6,016 bases of DNA from assembly GCA_001818015.1 (NCBI GenBank), contig MHJO01000001.1, forward strand, positions 230-6,245, given 5' to 3'. The position numbers were made by a program, and so were the translations under genes. Position 1 is the first letter of the stretch; the number at the start of each line of letters is the position of its first letter. Positions 1 through 6,016 of the stretch are shown piece after piece. A model generated the notes under the pieces. That model did not search any database, was not told where the DNA came from, and saw only the letters and a program-made list of their open reading frames with translations. This stretch comes from Candidatus Harrisonbacteria bacterium RIFOXYD1_FULL_40_9. GTDB taxonomy: Bacteria > Patescibacteriota > Minisyncoccia > UBA6257 > XYD1-FULL-40-9.

Positions 1-423
1 GATAAATTTCTTTGCAATACCATACCCTCGATCCAAGTGGATTGCTCCCACAATTGCCTCGAGAGTATTCGCGAGAATCACTTCTCGTGCACGGCCAGTA
101 TCTTTTGCCTCACCCGCAGAGAGAAAGATAAACTTTCCCACTTGAAGACCCTGCGCAACACGTGCAAGGATCTGATAATTAACAAGTGCCGAGCGTAAAC
201 TCGTAAGTTTTCCTTCGTCATGATCTTTGTACTTCAGAAAAAGATCTTCCGTGATGACAAGCTCAAGGACTGCATCCCCGAGAAATTCTAAGCGCTCGTT
301 ATGAGAAACTCCCCACTTAGGATTCTCATTAAGATACGAGCGATGCGTCAATGCCTCAAGAAGAAGTTCTTTTTTTATGAATGAAACTCCAATATTTTTT
401 TCAAGTAATGCAACGTCCACCAT
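1..423 (-). CDS. rnc: Ribonuclease III, 3' end cut by window edge
   Basis: RNase III is a Mg-dependent endonuclease that cuts double-stranded RNA, notably the rRNA precursor stems. The first 141 codons are visible; the rest, including the double-stranded-RNA-binding domain, lies beyond the left edge. The catalytic-domain signature NERLEFLGDAVLELV is at residues 42-56. By alignment with E. coli, E43, E46, D50 and E70 match E38, E41, D45 and E65, and E122 matches E117. The spacing is the same as in E. coli. The position of E. coli D114 is Asn119 here (ANTLEAIVGAIHLD), which is noted as a finding. The ATG at 423 lies 4 bases after the nusB stop and has no Shine-Dalgarno sequence, so translation is probably coupled to nusB. 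The gene is the last visible member of the rpmF-nusB-rnc operon. Family assignment is very secure. Confidence 0.97.
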   Translation of the reverse strand, partial: MVDVALLEKNIGVSFIKKELLLEALTHRSYLNENPKWGVSHNERLEFLGDAVLELVITEDLFLKYKDHDEGKLTSLRSALVNYQILARVAQGLQVGKFIFLSAGEAKDTGRAREVILANTLEAIVGAIHLDRGYGIAKKFI

Positions 424-427
424 AGTC

Positions 428-916
428 TTATTGTGCTTCAGTTTTTGTTTCTTTTTCGATTTCCTTGGCCCCCTTGCTCCTCTCTTCTTCTTTTGTCATG
501 CCCGACATTTCTTTATAGACTACACCCAAAACACCATTAATAAATTTGCTTGAATTTGGACCTCCGTAATTTTTCGCAAGTTCAATTGCTTCATTAATAG
601 CTACTTTGGGGGGAACCTCATCGTGATCGGCATAAAGAAGTTCATAAAGACCGATACGTAAGATATTCCGATCGATATTCGCAATTTGATTCAGTGGCCA
701 CTCAGGAGCGGCACGAACAATAATGCGATCAACCTCAGGCATGTGATTAATAACACCTTGAATAATTTTCCAAATAAACTCCGGCTCATCAATGCCCGGA
801 GCAAATTCATTAATATTGCGCTCAACAATTTCAGTCAGAGAATTCTTTTGATTAAAGAAATCCCACTCGTAAAGCGATTGCAGTACGACCGAACGACCAA
901 GATGTCGAGTTGCCAT
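428..916 (-). CDS. nusB: Transcription antitermination factor NusB
   Basis: NusB pairs with NusE (ribosomal protein S10) on boxA RNA in rRNA operon antitermination complexes and helps rRNA maturation. The 162-residue protein covers the whole family fold. Near the N-terminus is the R-x-x-x-L-Q-S-L-Y-E-W pattern (residues 8-18). A central helix reads [18 protein letters not shown] (78-95), and the C-terminal signature [19 protein letters not shown] continues to [10 protein letters not shown] (101-131). Residues 138-162 form a Lys/Glu-rich tail beyond the usual end of the fold, probably disordered. The start ATG is 10 bases after the rpmF stop. A weak purine stretch (AAGTAGG) about 9 bases upstream may serve as ribosome binding site. 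Co-transcription with rpmF and rnc fits a role in rRNA synthesis and processing. Confidence 0.96.
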   Translation of the reverse strand: MATRHLGRSVVLQSLYEWDFFNQKNSLTEIVERNINEFAPGIDEPEFIWKIIQGVINHMPEVDRIIVRAAPEWPLNQIANIDRNILRIGLYELLYADHDEVPPKVAINEAIELAKNYGGPNSSKFINGVLGVVYKEMSGMTKEEERSKGAKEIEKETKTEAQ

Positions 917-926
917 AATACGTAAC

Positions 927-1124
927 CTACTTCTTCTTAATTTCGAGCTCTACTTCTTTTATCGCCTTTCCGCGATAGAATCCACACTGCATACAATACT
1001 TATGAGGCATTGCCGGAGCGCCACAATTCGTACACGGAAGAAGAGTAGACTTCCTAAGATTAAGCTGGGAACGCCTATTACCTACCTTAGACTTTGTATG
1101 ACGTTTTACTGGTACACCACCCAT
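927..1124 (-). CDS. rpmF: 50S ribosomal protein L32
   Basis: L32 (bL32) is a small structural protein of the large ribosomal subunit. The 65-residue product has the expected layout: a basic N-terminal arm ([16 protein letters not shown]) that would lie against 23S rRNA, then a zinc ribbon with two CxxC pairs, C31/C34 and C44/C47 ([18 protein letters not shown]), and a short Lys/Glu tail. All four zinc ligands are kept, so this is the zinc-dependent form. The ATG at 1124 gives an N-terminus typical of the family. There is no Shine-Dalgarno sequence in the roughly 20-base leader. It is the first gene of the operon with nusB and rnc and has its own promoter at 1153-1181. Confidence 0.97.
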   Translation of the reverse strand: MGGVPVKRHTKSKVGNRRSQLNLRKSTLLPCTNCGAPAMPHKYCMQCGFYRGKAIKEVELEIKKK

Positions 1125-1152
1125 AATTTTTCAATAGAAGAATAATGGTTTT

Positions 1153-1181
1153 ATTATTGAGCATGATTAATAAAAAGTCAA
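1153..1181 (-). promoter_or_regulatory. Sigma70-type promoter of the rpmF-nusB-rnc operon
   Basis: On the minus strand a -35 box TTGACT (1181-1176, 5 of 6 consensus bases) is followed by a 17-base spacer and a -10 box AATAAT (1158-1153, 5 of 6). Transcription would start near 1146, leaving a leader of about 22 bases before the rpmF ATG. The position directly upstream of the operon and the ideal spacing make this a good prediction, although AT-rich DNA yields such matches by chance. Confidence 0.72.
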
Positions 1182-1187
1182 ATCGAT

Positions 1188-1216
1188 AAAAAAGAAGCTA
1201 TTCATTTAAGGGCTTC
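1188..1216 (-). terminator. Probable weak intrinsic terminator after rnhB
   Basis: On the minus strand, downstream of the rnhB stop, GAAGC (1216-1212) pairs with GCTTC (1198-1194) around a 13-base loop and is followed at once by six T residues (1193-1188). A second imperfect hairpin just before it (TTCAGCGA with TCGCGTGAA, about 1234-1215, one bulged G) overlaps the first arm and could compete with it. The 5-bp stem is short, so readthrough into rpmF is plausible. The -35 box of the rpmF promoter begins only a few bases after the T tract. Confidence 0.5.
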
Positions 1217-1270
1217 ACGCGATAATTCGCTGAATGATGCAATTTCAAAAACAATATTTATATTAATCTG

Positions 1271-1855
1271 TTAAATATATTTACTACAGAAACTTACTCT
1301 GTGTATTTCTGAAAGTCCATGCCTTAGAAGCGCTTCTCTGTGCATTTTTGTTCCGTAACCCTTATGAATATCGAAACCATACTGAGGATAACGTCTATTG
1401 CGTCGTATCATGGCATCATCCCTACTCACCTTCGCCACAATAGAAGCAAGCTTTATCGCATCATATGTCTCATCTCCTCTTATAAACGAAGCATGACGCA
1501 GATGATGCCCAAGAAATATTCCTGCATCAGTGATAATTTCACACTGAGAAGATGAAATTCTATTTGCATTCATTAATGCATTGCATGCCCGCCGCGCAGC
1601 CCTATTTGTTGCATTACGTATATTGATCGAATCGATTACTGAATGACTCACAAAAGAAAGTGCGTACGGAAATTTAAAAATATTTTTTACTCTATAAAAC
1701 CACAACTCACGTTTCACAGAACTCATTTTTTTCGAATCCTTAAGAATCCCGTAATCTCTAAATGAATAATTACAAGGCACTGCAATTGCCGCAACAGCAA
1801 CCGGCCCCGCCAGAGAGCCTCGCCCCACTTCATCAATGCCAATTATCCACTTCAT
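1271..1855 (-). CDS. rnhB: Ribonuclease HII
   Basis: RNase HII nicks the RNA strand of RNA/DNA hybrids and 5' of single ribonucleotides embedded in DNA, starting ribonucleotide excision repair. The 194-residue protein is of normal family length. The four catalytic acids of the DEDD set are visible: D8 and E9 in IDEVGRGSLAGPV, D110 in ITDAG (the usual VDG region) and D128 in RGDETYD. D128 is followed by the family block ASIVAKVSRD (137-146). The GRG at 11-13 and the Tyr in HKGYGT (residue 167) match residues known to read the ribo-deoxyribo junction. The ATG at 1855 gives the standard short N-terminus. No clear Shine-Dalgarno sequence or promoter is seen. It diverges from the protease gene across a 65-base gap and points toward rpmF, from which a weak terminator separates it. 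Confidence 0.97.
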   Translation of the reverse strand: MKWIIGIDEVGRGSLAGPVAVAAIAVPCNYSFRDYGILKDSKKMSSVKRELWFYRVKNIFKFPYALSFVSHSVIDSINIRNATNRAARRACNALMNANRISSSQCEIITDAGIFLGHHLRHASFIRGDETYDAIKLASIVAKVSRDDAMIRRNRRYPQYGFDIHKGYGTKMHREALLRHGLSEIHRVSFCSKYI

Positions 1856-1907
1856 ACATCACTATGATACATTTAAAGTAGAATGGATTGCTAGCACATT
1901 GAACAAT

Positions 1908-1915
1908 AAAGGAGG
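1908..1915 (+). promoter_or_regulatory. Strong Shine-Dalgarno sequence setting a non-ATG start
   Basis: AAAGGAGG is an eight-base match to the complement of the 16S rRNA 3' end. It ends 5 bases before the in-frame ATC at 1921. No ATG, GTG or TTG in any frame lies at a usable distance, so the site points to initiation at ATC. It is the only strong ribosome binding site in the window. Confidence 0.8.
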
Positions 1916-1920
1916 CGCAC

Positions 1921-2946
1921 ATCGATCGCAAAGCTATACTCTGCGGGATACTTATAGTCTTGCTTATCGGATTCATTGCAGGTGTTCTCTATAAATACAG
2001 ATTTATTGATGGATATAAAAACCCGACTCGTTCTATTTATGAAAAAACCCACAAAGGAGTAGTACTCATAGAAGTATTACAAAATGATAATAAAGTTTCA
2101 GTAGGGTCTGGGGTATTATTCAAAGACGAGATTATTTATATTCTTACCGCCGCACACGTTATAGATGATCCGAGGCATATTTGGATATATGCCACAGCAC
2201 ATAACCCTCCACGAGAAGCAACTCTTAAAGCTCTTAATACTTTCTTTGATATCGCATTGCTTGAATTTAAAGAAGAATTCTTGCCCCACGACGAATCTCT
2301 ACTCGAATTAGGAGATTCCGACACACTTGAGCTTGGCGATCCCGTGTGGGCTATTGGTTCACCGCTTGGGATTCGGAACACAATTACTCACGGACGAGTT
2401 ATTAATAAAAATGTCGTGATTCCTGGATCTCCGTGGATGAGGGTAATTATATCCGACACTCTGTTTAATAGCGGAAGTTCAGGCGGCCCGCTCATTAATA
2501 TCCACGGCGAAATCGTGGGCGTGAATATCAGCATTTCAGGTGGAGGTCAAGAAGAAAACAAGCCAGTTCTTAATCTCTATACGTCTCTGCCTATTAATTC
2601 AGTAAAAAAATTACTCCCTTCTCTTAAGATGGGTGGCAAAAACACTGATCCTGATTTCGGCGTTGCGATCCTCGACAGCTGGAAATTAAATGACAATAAC
2701 TTTACAAGCTTCAATATCAAGAAGCCGCAAGTACAGGGCCCCATCGTTCTGCAAATCAAAGAAGGTTCATGTGGAGCAAAAAATGACATTAGGCCAGGCG
2801 ACATTGTTATTGCGATGAATAATAGAAATATAAAAACAACTCTTGAGATATTCGAACTGCTATTTCTTGAGCAGGTGCCTCTAGAAGGCCTCCATGTAGT
2901 CATACTTCGTGACAGGCAGTATATTGTTAAAATACTTACTACATAA
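1921..2946 (+). CDS. Membrane-anchored HtrA/DegP-like serine protease with one PDZ domain
   Basis: HtrA-type proteases degrade misfolded proteins in the cell envelope. Counting from 1921 the product has 341 residues. A basic start (D2, R3, K4) precedes one hydrophobic segment at about 5-24, which would anchor it with the protease domain outside the membrane. The trypsin-like domain covers about 45-235 with the full triad: H79 in LTAAHV, D110 in FFDIALLEF and S187 in NSGSSGGPL (GSSGGP instead of the common GNSGGP). A PDZ domain follows at about 245-335 (IRPGDIVIAMNNRNI). The in-frame stop upstream is at 1900-1902. The first conventional in-frame start is TTG at 1960, but that would remove the charged residues and half the anchor and has no ribosome binding site. 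ATC at 1921 fits the Shine-Dalgarno spacing. The family call is secure; the exact start is less so. It is transcribed alone and ends in a strong terminator. Confidence 0.9.
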   Translation: MDRKAILCGILIVLLIGFIAGVLYKYRFIDGYKNPTRSIYEKTHKGVVLIEVLQNDNKVSVGSGVLFKDEIIYILTAAHVIDDPRHIWIYATAHNPPREATLKALNTFFDIALLEFKEEFLPHDESLLELGDSDTLELGDPVWAIGSPLGIRNTITHGRVINKNVVIPGSPWMRVIISDTLFNSGSSGGPLINIHGEIVGVNISISGGGQEENKPVLNLYTSLPINSVKKLLPSLKMGGKNTDPDFGVAILDSWKLNDNNFTSFNIKKPQVQGPIVLQIKEGSCGAKNDIRPGDIVIAMNNRNIKTTLEIFELLFLEQVPLEGLHVVILRDRQYIVKILTT

Positions 2947-2957
2947 TTTACCATCAC

Positions 2958-3009
2958 CACCCTCATAATGTGCGCATGTGCTATTAGGAGGGTGATTTCT
3001 TTCTATTTG
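2958..3009 (+). terminator. Intrinsic terminator after the HtrA-like gene
   Basis: CACCCTC (2958-2964) pairs perfectly with GAGGGTG (2988-2994). The interior continues the hairpin with AAT/ATT and GCG/TGC pairs around a CATG loop, separated by small internal loops. A T-rich run (ATTTCTTTCTATTT) follows. The minus-strand side has no T tract, so it acts on plus-strand transcripts only. It begins 11 bases after the protease stop and insulates dnaE. Confidence 0.82.
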
Positions 3010-3034
3010 AAAATTGTTCTTATGGAACTACAAT
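3007..3034 (+). promoter_or_regulatory. Sigma70-type promoter of dnaE
   Basis: A -35 box TTGAAA (3007-3012, 5 of 6) and a -10 box TACAAT (3029-3034, 5 of 6) are separated by 16 bases. Transcription would begin near 3041, only about 7 bases before the dnaE ATG, giving a nearly leaderless message. The -35 box overlaps the end of the preceding terminator tract. The assignment rests on consensus match and position only. Confidence 0.65.
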
Positions 3035-3047
3035 AAAACAATACAGC

Positions 3048-6016
3048 ATGTCATTTGTTCATCTTCACACTCATAGTCATTATTCGCTCCTTGATGGACT
3101 TACGAAGATTGACGATCTCGTGAATCGCGCCAAAGAGCTCGGCATGCCCGCACTCGCGCTCACTGACCATGGCAATCTTTATGGGGCAATAGAGTTTTAC
3201 AAAAAAGCTGGGAAAGCCGGGATTAAACCCATCCTAGGAATTGAAGCATATCTTGCTCCCGGAGCCCGATCGGACCGCAACCCCAATATCGAGGATAAAT
3301 ATTTTCATCTTATTCTCCTTGTTCAAAATGAAGTCGGGTGGAAAAACCTTCTTATTTTGATGTCTCGAGCTTATCTTGAAGGATTTTATTATAAGCCACG
3401 CATTGATAAAGAGCTTCTCCTTGCGCACCACGAAGGTCTTATCGCACTTTCCGCGTGTCTTTCCGGAGAAATTTCTCGATTAATTTTGAAGAAAAAACTC
3501 GAAGAAGCACGAACATGCGCTCTCGAGTATGAAAATCTTTTTGGAAAAGGTAATTTCTACATTGAGATAGGGCACCACCCCAACATTCCCGAGATCAATC
3601 CTGTTCAAAAAGAACTTATAAGGATTTCAAAAGAAACAGGCATTCCGCTTATCGCAACACAAGACATACACTATCTCAAAAAAGAAGATGCGGAGTATCA
3701 CGATATTCTACTCGCAGTTCAAACAGGCAACAAACTAAGTGACAAAGATCGCCTCACACTCAAAGAAGACGACTTTTCGATGCGTTCACCAGAAGAGATG
3801 AGGGAGCTTTTTAAGGAACATCCGGAAGCAGTAGAAAATACAATTCGCATTGCAGAGCGATGCAATCTCACCTTAAAACTCGGAGAAACACGACTCCCCG
3901 CATTTCAAGTTCCCGGAAATGAAACCTCAAAAAGTTATTTACGAAAAATTATTGAGGAAAAGCTTTCTCATCGTTTCAAGGAAATAACTCCTGAAATAAG
4001 AACACGACTCGATTATGAACTTTCCGTTATCGAACGCATGGGGTTTGCGGATTATTTTCTTATTGTTCAAGATTTCGTAAATTGGGCAAAAAGCCAAGGA
4101 ATTGTAGTGGGTCCTGGCCGTGGTTCTGCCGCAGGGAGTTTAGTTTCTTATGTATTGAATATCACAGATATTGATCCCATAAAGTATGACCTCCTCTTTG
4201 AGCGCTTCTTAAATCCAGAAAGAATTCAATTACCCGATATCGACATTGATTTCGCCGATAGACGCCGCAATGAAGTATTAAATTACGTAAAACAAAAGTA
4301 CGGCGAGACAAGCGTTGCTCAGATCATCACCTTTGGAACCATGGCCGCACGAGCTGCTATTCGTGACGCAGGACGCGCGCTTGGCATAAGCTATACGCTT
4401 TGCGATCAAGTTGCAAAACTCATTCCTTTTAACTTTAAATTCATAGACGGTCTTGAAAAGATTACCGAGTTAACAGAACTCTATAATACAAACGAAGAAG
4501 TTAAAAAAATCATTAACGCCGCAAGAAAACTTGAAGGAGTAGTGCGCCACGCATCGGTACATGCATGTGGAGTTGTGATTTCACCAGAACCACTCACAAA
4601 CATAACTCCTCTTCAATTTTCACCTCAAGATCAAAACGCCATCATTACTCAATTCGAAATGCATAGTATTGAAGACTTGGGTCTTCTTAAAATGGACTTC
4701 TTGGGACTTAAGAACCTTACCATCATAGAAGACACGCTTCGTCTTCTTTACGACAAAAAAGGCGAGCATATAAATATCTCGACAATTCCCCTTGATGACG
4801 AATCAGCCTACAGAGTACTTCAAGCAGGAGATACAACAGGCGTGTTCCAGTTCGAAAGTTCCGGTATGAGACGATACCTTAAAGAATTAAAACCTAACGA
4901 AATAGAAGATCTCATTGCTATGGTTGCGCTCTATCGCCCCGGACCGATGGAACTTATTCCATCATACATTAAAAGAAAACACAAAGAAGAAAAAATTGAG
5001 TACCTTCATCAGAAACTCGAACCAATTCTTGCAAACACCTATGGAGTGGGAGTATACCAGGAACAAATGATGAGAATCGCACGTGATCTTGCAGGGTTTT
5101 CGCTTGCAGAAGCCGACACATTAAGAAAAGCAATTGGTAAAAAAATCAAAAAACTCCTCGATGAACAACAAGAGAAGCTCATCAAGGGAATGCTCGCAGG
5201 AGGAATAGATCCCAAAACCGCCCAAGCTATTTGGGATCTATTTCCGCCATTTGCACGATATGGTTTTAACCGATCCCATGCGGCATGCTACGCATTGATT
5301 GGATATCGCACGGCATATCTAAAAGCGCATTACCCCACAGAATTTATGACAAGTCTCCTTAATGCTGATGCAAACGACATAGATCGTATTGCATTTCTTA
5401 TCAAAGAATCAAACAAGATGGGCATTGAGGTTCTTCCTCCTGATATAAATAAAAGCTTCATAAACTTCACTCCTGATGGAAAAAATATTCGTTTTGGTCT
5501 TCTTGCAATCAAGAATGTAGGGGAGAAGATCGCGGAAGCGATCGTCGAAGAGCGCGGAAGAGGTGGAGAATTTATTTCACTCGAGAATCTTTTGACCCGT
5601 GTTCAACACAAAGATCTCAATAAGAAATCTCTTGAAAGCTTTGTGAAAAGTGGCGCACTTGACTCATTCGGGATCGAGAGAAATATCTGCATCATGAATA
5701 TGGAAGATATATTAAAATATGTAGATCGGGCACGAAAAGGATCGGCAATTCTAAAAAATAGCCTTTTTGGAAACGAAACATTCAATACCAATGCCTCACT
5801 TAAATTAAAAGAAGTCCCTCCTGCCACATCAAAGGAAAGGCTTAACTGGGAAAAGGAACTTTTGGGTCTTTATATTTCAGAGCATCCTCTTAAAACATAT
5901 AGTGATGAATTTAAGAAATATAGCATCAAAGACATCAAGGAGGTAATAGCGATTCAAAAAGAAACTAGAACAAGAATTGGCGGAATTATCACTAAAATTA
6001 ATAAGATCGTCACAAA
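3048..6016 (+). CDS. dnaE: DNA polymerase III alpha subunit, 3' end cut by window edge
   Basis: This is the replicative DNA polymerase catalytic subunit (C-family). The frame is open for 989 complete codons to the right edge; the usual length is about 1,050-1,170 residues, so the remainder of the OB fold and the C-terminal domain are missing. The PHP domain occupies about 1-270 and keeps H7, H9, D16, H41, E66, H87, C137, D206 and H208 at the usual metal-ligand positions. The polymerase core shows GPGRGSAAGS (355-364), the catalytic acidic cluster PDIDIDF (D397, D399, D401), RHASVHACG (500-508), the third catalytic Asp D550 in KMDFLGLK, ALYRPGPM (627-634), GVYQEQMM (668-675) and FNRSHAACYA (740-749). 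A helix-hairpin-helix lies near 815-840. The ATG at 3048 gives the family N-terminus SFVHLHTHSHYSLLDG. No Shine-Dalgarno sequence precedes it. Confidence 0.98.
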   Translation, partial: MSFVHLHTHSHYSLLDGLTKIDDLVNRAKELGMPALALTDHGNLYGAIEFYKKAGKAGIKPILGIEAYLAPGARSDRNPNIEDKYFHLILLVQNEVGWKNLLILMSRAYLEGFYYKPRIDKELLLAHHEGLIALSACLSGEISRLILKKKLEEARTCALEYENLFGKGNFYIEIGHHPNIPEINPVQKELIRISKETGIPLIATQDIHYLKKEDAEYHDILLAVQTGNKLSDKDRLTLKEDDFSMRSPEEMRELFKEHPEAVENTIRIAERCNLTLKLGETRLPAFQVPGNETSKSYLRKIIEEKLSHRFKEITPEIRTRLDYELSVIERMGFADYFLIVQDFVNWAKSQGIVVGPGRGSAAGSLVSYVLNITDIDPIKYDLLFERFLNPERIQLPDIDIDFADRRRNEVLNYVKQKYGETSVAQIITFGTMAARAAIRDAGRALGISYTLCDQVAKLIPFNFKFIDGLEKITELTELYNTNEEVKKIINAARKLEGVVRHASVHACGVVISPEPLTNITPLQFSPQDQNAIITQFEMHSIEDLGLLKMDFLGLKNLTIIEDTLRLLYDKKGEHINISTIPLDDESAYRVLQAGDTTGVFQFESSGMRRYLKELKPNEIEDLIAMVALYRPGPMELIPSYIKRKHKEEKIEYLHQKLEPILANTYGVGVYQEQMMRIARDLAGFSLAEADTLRKAIGKKIKKLLDEQQEKLIKGMLAGGIDPKTAQAIWDLFPPFARYGFNRSHAACYALIGYRTAYLKAHYPTEFMTSLLNADANDIDRIAFLIKESNKMGIEVLPPDINKSFINFTPDGKNIRFGLLAIKNVGEKIAEAIVEERGRGGEFISLENLLTRVQHKDLNKKSLESFVKSGALDSFGIERNICIMNMEDILKYVDRARKGSAILKNSLFGNETFNTNASLKLKEVPPATSKERLNWEKELLGLYISEHPLKTYSDEFKKYSIKDIKEVIAIQKETRTRIGGIITKINKIVT

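Noticed and set aside
686..925. 79-codon plus-strand open frame antisense to nusB
   Set aside because: It is explained by the conserved nusB coding frame on the other strand and its translation has no recognisable motif.
1340..1555. 71-codon plus-strand open frame inside rnhB
   Set aside because: It lies wholly antisense to a well-conserved RNase HII gene, resembles no family I know and has no ribosome binding site.
1856..1907. Promoters for the divergent rnhB and protease genes
   Set aside because: -10-like hexamers occur (TATGAT at 1863, TAGAAT at 1879 on plus), but none has an acceptable -35 box at 16-18 bases, and the minus-strand candidates match only half of each consensus.
1939..1950. 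Possible lipoprotein signal at Cys8 (AILCG) of the protease
   Set aside because: The residue before Cys is Leu and not a small residue, and the Cys lies too near the N-terminus inside the hydrophobic segment, so no lipobox is formed.
2136..2966. Two minus-strand open frames (81 and 129 codons) antisense to the protease gene
   Set aside because: They overlap the catalytic and PDZ regions of the real gene and have low-complexity, Ser/Arg-rich translations typical of shadow frames.
5528..5543. Perfect inverted repeat GATCGC-GGAA-GCGATC with a GNRA-type loop inside dnaE
   Set aside because: It falls in the conserved helix-hairpin-helix and is readily explained by the codons for Ile-Ala-Glu-Ala-Ile; nothing else suggests a functional RNA element.
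3234..5827. Minus-strand open frames of 60-74 codons antisense to dnaE
   Set aside because: The dnaE frame is intact and conserved across all of them; no independent coding signal is seen.
1..6016. CRISPR arrays, insertion sequences, tRNA or rRNA genes, or an unknown multi-gene system
   Set aside because: No regularly spaced repeats, transposase motifs, terminal repeats or tRNA-like cloverleaf were seen by eye, and all long stretches are accounted for by six housekeeping-type genes.

Overview
The window is AT-rich (roughly 60% A+T by eye), gene-dense, uses the standard bacterial code without apparent reassignments, and carries six protein genes. The compact proteins, the style of the L32 N-terminus ([13 protein letters not shown]), the rpmF-nusB-rnc order and the scarcity of Shine-Dalgarno sequences suggest a small-genome bacterium of the Patescibacteria/CPR group, possibly a parcubacterium. 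This placement is inferred from family resemblance and no search was run.

Left half, minus strand: reading leftward from about 1181, a well-formed sigma70-type promoter drives rpmF (ribosomal protein L32), nusB (rRNA transcription antitermination and RNA processing) and rnc (RNase III), which runs off the left edge. The three are packed with gaps of 10 and 4 bases and form an rRNA/ribosome biogenesis operon. Upstream of it, also on the minus strand, is rnhB (RNase HII), separated from rpmF by a short hairpin with a T6 tract that immediately precedes the rpmF promoter.

Right half, plus strand: divergent from rnhB is a membrane-anchored HtrA/DegP-like trypsin-type serine protease with one PDZ domain. 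Its only strong Shine-Dalgarno sequence sits 5 bases before an in-frame ATC and not before any ATG/GTG/TTG, so the gene probably begins at 1921 with a rare start codon (or the assembly has an error there). A strong intrinsic terminator follows it. A consensus-like promoter then lies so close to dnaE (DNA polymerase III alpha subunit) that the message would be nearly leaderless. dnaE is open from 3048 to the right edge (989 complete codons, no stop) and is cut by the window.

Functionally this is housekeeping: ribosome and rRNA maturation on the left, removal of ribonucleotides from DNA by RNase HII, envelope protein quality control, and chromosome replication. No stretch longer than 300 bases lacks a gene. 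I found no mobile element, CRISPR array, tRNA, rRNA or evident novel multi-gene system. The points of interest are the non-AUG start of the protease, the near-leaderless dnaE, the apparently intact PHP metal site in DnaE, and an Asn at a usual acidic active-site position in RNase III.
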